Positions 32,517 to 34,155 of a DNA stretch of 34,155 bases are shown one piece after another. Within the stretch, counting starts at the first letter, position 1, and each line of letters starts with the position of its first letter. A program made the position numbers and the translations under genes. The DNA is from Myxococcales bacterium (lineage in GTDB: Bacteria; Myxococcota_A; Bradymonadia; Bradymonadales; Bradymonadaceae), in NCBI GenBank assembly GCA_007119175.1, contig SKQC01000139.1, forward strand, positions 1 through 34,155, written 5' to 3'. Below the pieces are notes generated by a model that ran no database searches, was not told the origin of the DNA, and saw nothing but the letters and a program-made list of their open reading frames with translations.

Positions 32517-32749
32517 GGTCAGAACTCCTGTTGATAAAGATATACGTCGCCGCTGGACAAAAAAATTGCGCCATGGGGAAGTCGCCCCCCTGTTTGTTTA
32601 TTGGTCAGCGTACTAGCGCTGCTGCAAGCAGCTCTTAGAGCATATCGGGAAACAATAACAGCAACAAAACTGTGGAGCGGCCATCTTTTGAGTTTTTATT
32701 TCCGCATGCCCATCAAATCACATGGTCTGCCCAAACCATAATCTGCCGT

Positions 32750-32778
32750 GGAGCCGATGGCAAGACGCCACCGGCTCC
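32750..32778. repeat. Collapsed REP hairpin downstream of the second DGTxAGT gene
   Basis: GGAGCCGATGGC pairs with GCCACCGGCTCC around AAGAC, with one mismatch. It lies 11 bases beyond the stop of 32790-34155, the same relative place as the hairpin beside the paralog. The 273-base gap 32517-32789 holds no gene. Confidence 0.75.
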
Positions 32779-32789
32779 CCAGGACAGAC

Positions 32790-34155
32790 TCAGCGCTCGA
32801 CACGCCACAGCTCGTTTCCGTCGTCGGTATAGGCCGCCGGAAAATAGAGTGACCCGTTGAATTCGGTCATCGAGAAATCCGCAAACGAATGAGAAAGCGG
32901 ATCGTCTTCGGTGGCCACGTCGGGCATGAGCATCACCGTTCCGTCCGTACTACCGTTTGTCACCCAGAGCTGCTCGCCGTGAGTGCCGTCATCGGCGACA
33001 AAAGCATAAAGATCACCGAAGGGAGTAAAATGATTGGGGCGAGAGCTGTCGTCGGGATTGATATCTTTGACCAATTGCGTACCGCCCGGGGTGCCATCGG
33101 TGACCCACAGCTCCGTGCCCGAATGATCGTCGTGGGTTCCAGCGAATAAGACCCGTCCGTCGGGAAGCCTGGCCGGATCGACCCCTAAGCCTCCGGTATT
33201 GGCCTCATGAAAGACCTGTGTACCCGCCTCCGTACCGTCCGTAATCCACAGCGATCGGCTCGGCGTATCCAATGTGGCAGCCGTAAATAGGAGGTTTCCA
33301 CCGACTTCGACGAAATCGTCGGGAAAGGGCCCCCAGAGCTCCTCATTGTCGTTGACAACGATCATTCGCGTCCCGTCGGCCGTGCCGTCGGAGAGCCACA
33401 ACTGAACGATGGTTCCCTCTGTGGAGCCATGAAAGACCAGCTCTCCGTTGAATTCCGCAAAGCCGTCGGGGCCATACACGTCGGTCGAAAAGGTGATCAC
33501 TTCCTCTGTGCCGGCTTCTGTGCCATCGGTAACCCAGAGCTGCCTTTCGTCGTCGGCATTACTGCCCGCAAAAAAGAGCTGATCGTCGATGACCAGGAAA
33601 TTATCGGGCCAGGCATAGTCTTCGTCATTGATCACTAGAAATTCCTCGGTGCCCGCCTCCGTCCCATCAGTGACCCAGACGTCGGCGCTGGAGTCACTTC
33701 CGCCGGACGCGCGAGAGGCGAAATACATCCGACCGTCGAATTCGGTGAAGTGGCGCGGTCGCGTACCGGCAGAGGTGGCAAAGCTGCCGAGGTAATTCGT
33801 TCCCGACTCGGTTCCATCGCTTATCGCCAGATAGCCACGGGATCCCACGATCAGGTCGTCTCCAAATGCCGTCAAATTTTCCGCGCGCCGAAGAGAGGTA
33901 AGCGAATCATCGCCGTCAGCAGACACCGCCTCTGTGCCGGCTTCCGTTCCGTCACTGACCCATAATTCATCGTCCATAGAATCCGAGCCCTCGGCATTGA
34001 AAAATAGCTTGCCACCGGCCACCGTGAGTTCCTCCGGATCCGAGCCCTCCTCGTCGTTGAGGTTGGCGACGAATTCGATGTCGAAATCGTCCGGGTCGAG
34101 AGGCTCTCCGCCGCCGCCACTGCTGACCGAGGTATCGAATCCCCCGTAATCGGAA
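32790..34155 (-). CDS. Paralogous DGTxAGT-repeat lipoprotein, 5' end outside the window
   Basis: The frame is open from the stop at 32790-32792 to the window edge, so the signal peptide and ZU5-like part are missing. The visible part runs from SDYGGFDTSVSSGGGGEPLD through the same eight repeats as the neighbour (ELWVSDGTEAGT, LAISDGTESGT, DVWVTDGTEAGT, QLWVTDGTEAGT, QLWLSDGTADGT, SLWITDGTEAGT, ELWVTDGTPGGT, QLWVTNGSTDGT) to the closing ELWRVER. The two genes are collinear with only small gaps, and many stretches are also nearly identical in DNA, so they arose by tandem duplication. An internal ATG at 34020-34022 is not the real start, because homology continues upstream of it. Changes cluster in the loops after each DGT motif. 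Function is the same guess as for the paralog: surface binding. Confidence 0.85.
   Translation of the reverse strand, partial: SDYGGFDTSVSSGGGGEPLDPDDFDIEFVANLNDEEGSDPEELTVAGGKLFFNAEGSDSMDDELWVSDGTEAGTEAVSADGDDSLTSLRRAENLTAFGDDLIVGSRGYLAISDGTESGTNYLGSFATSAGTRPRHFTEFDGRMYFASRASGGSDSSADVWVTDGTEAGTEEFLVINDEDYAWPDNFLVIDDQLFFAGSNADDERQLWVTDGTEAGTEEVITFSTDVYGPDGFAEFNGELVFHGSTEGTIVQLWLSDGTADGTRMIVVNDNEELWGPFPDDFVEVGGNLLFTAATLDTPSRSLWITDGTEAGTQVFHEANTGGLGVDPARLPDGRVLFAGTHDDHSGTELWVTDGTPGGTQLVKDINPDDSSRPNHFTPFGDLYAFVADDGTHGEQLWVTNGSTDGTVMLMPDVATEDDPLSHSFADFSMTEFNGSLYFPAAYTDDGNELWRVER

Overview
The window looks like a chromosomal segment of a GC-rich, Gram-negative, menaquinone-using bacterium. Lipoboxes on most secreted proteins, aspartate-rich linkers behind the lipid anchor (DADEP repeats), Cys-rich CGGC modules, RCC1 and DGTxAGT propeller repeats and an FGE-fold domain together suggest a deltaproteobacterial/Myxococcota-like lineage, possibly Bradymonadales. 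That placement is inference from protein style; no rRNA or other phylogenetic marker is present.

Left part (1-5074): the 3' end of an AlkD-like DNA alkylation repair gene, a convergent Y1/HUH transposase of the RAYT class, then pyrD (class 2-like architecture with a class 1-type active-site Cys), an SLC13/DASS dicarboxylate-type transporter and menG/ubiE. A perfect 16-bp palindrome separates the transporter from menG.

Menaquinone operon (5521-14037): menB-menF-menD-menA-menC-menE followed by a DAHP synthase. The genes are packed with 4-8 bp stop/start overlaps from menF to menE, so they are almost certainly co-transcribed. With menG upstream they cover isochorismate to menaquinone except MenH and a DHNA-CoA thioesterase, which are not in the window. 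DAHP synthase at the end couples chorismate supply to quinone synthesis. A perfect 18-bp interrupted palindrome lies 67 bp before the menB start and is the best candidate operator.

Minus-strand block (14058-17861): an SLC13 permease with two cytosolic TrkA-C domains, a 21-bp perfect hairpin starting directly at its stop codon, a lipoprotein with two tail-fibre-style repeats, and an MtfA-type zinc peptidase. A 596-bp divergent spacer containing a REPIN-like inverted repeat pair separates this block from a tandem-domain LOG-family protein (18458-19849).

Surface/secreted protein block (20197-34155): a 2189-residue lipoprotein (eight Cys-rich repeats, three ~372-residue FN3-like modules, seven RCC1 repeats, an FGE-fold C-terminus lacking the catalytic cysteines); an array of four tandem hairpins; a second lipoprotein sharing the Cys-rich module; a small exported protein; a frameshifted RAYT gene bracketed by inverted REP elements; and two tandem paralogous DGTxAGT-repeat lipoproteins, the second cut by the window edge. 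Each paralog has a REP-like hairpin just downstream of its stop.

The most notable structure not explained by genes is the REP family: a RAYT gene flanked by inverted REPs, a short REPIN of the same topology without a gene 11.5 kb away, and collapsed hairpin copies beside the lipoprotein genes. No tRNA, rRNA or CRISPR array was recognised.
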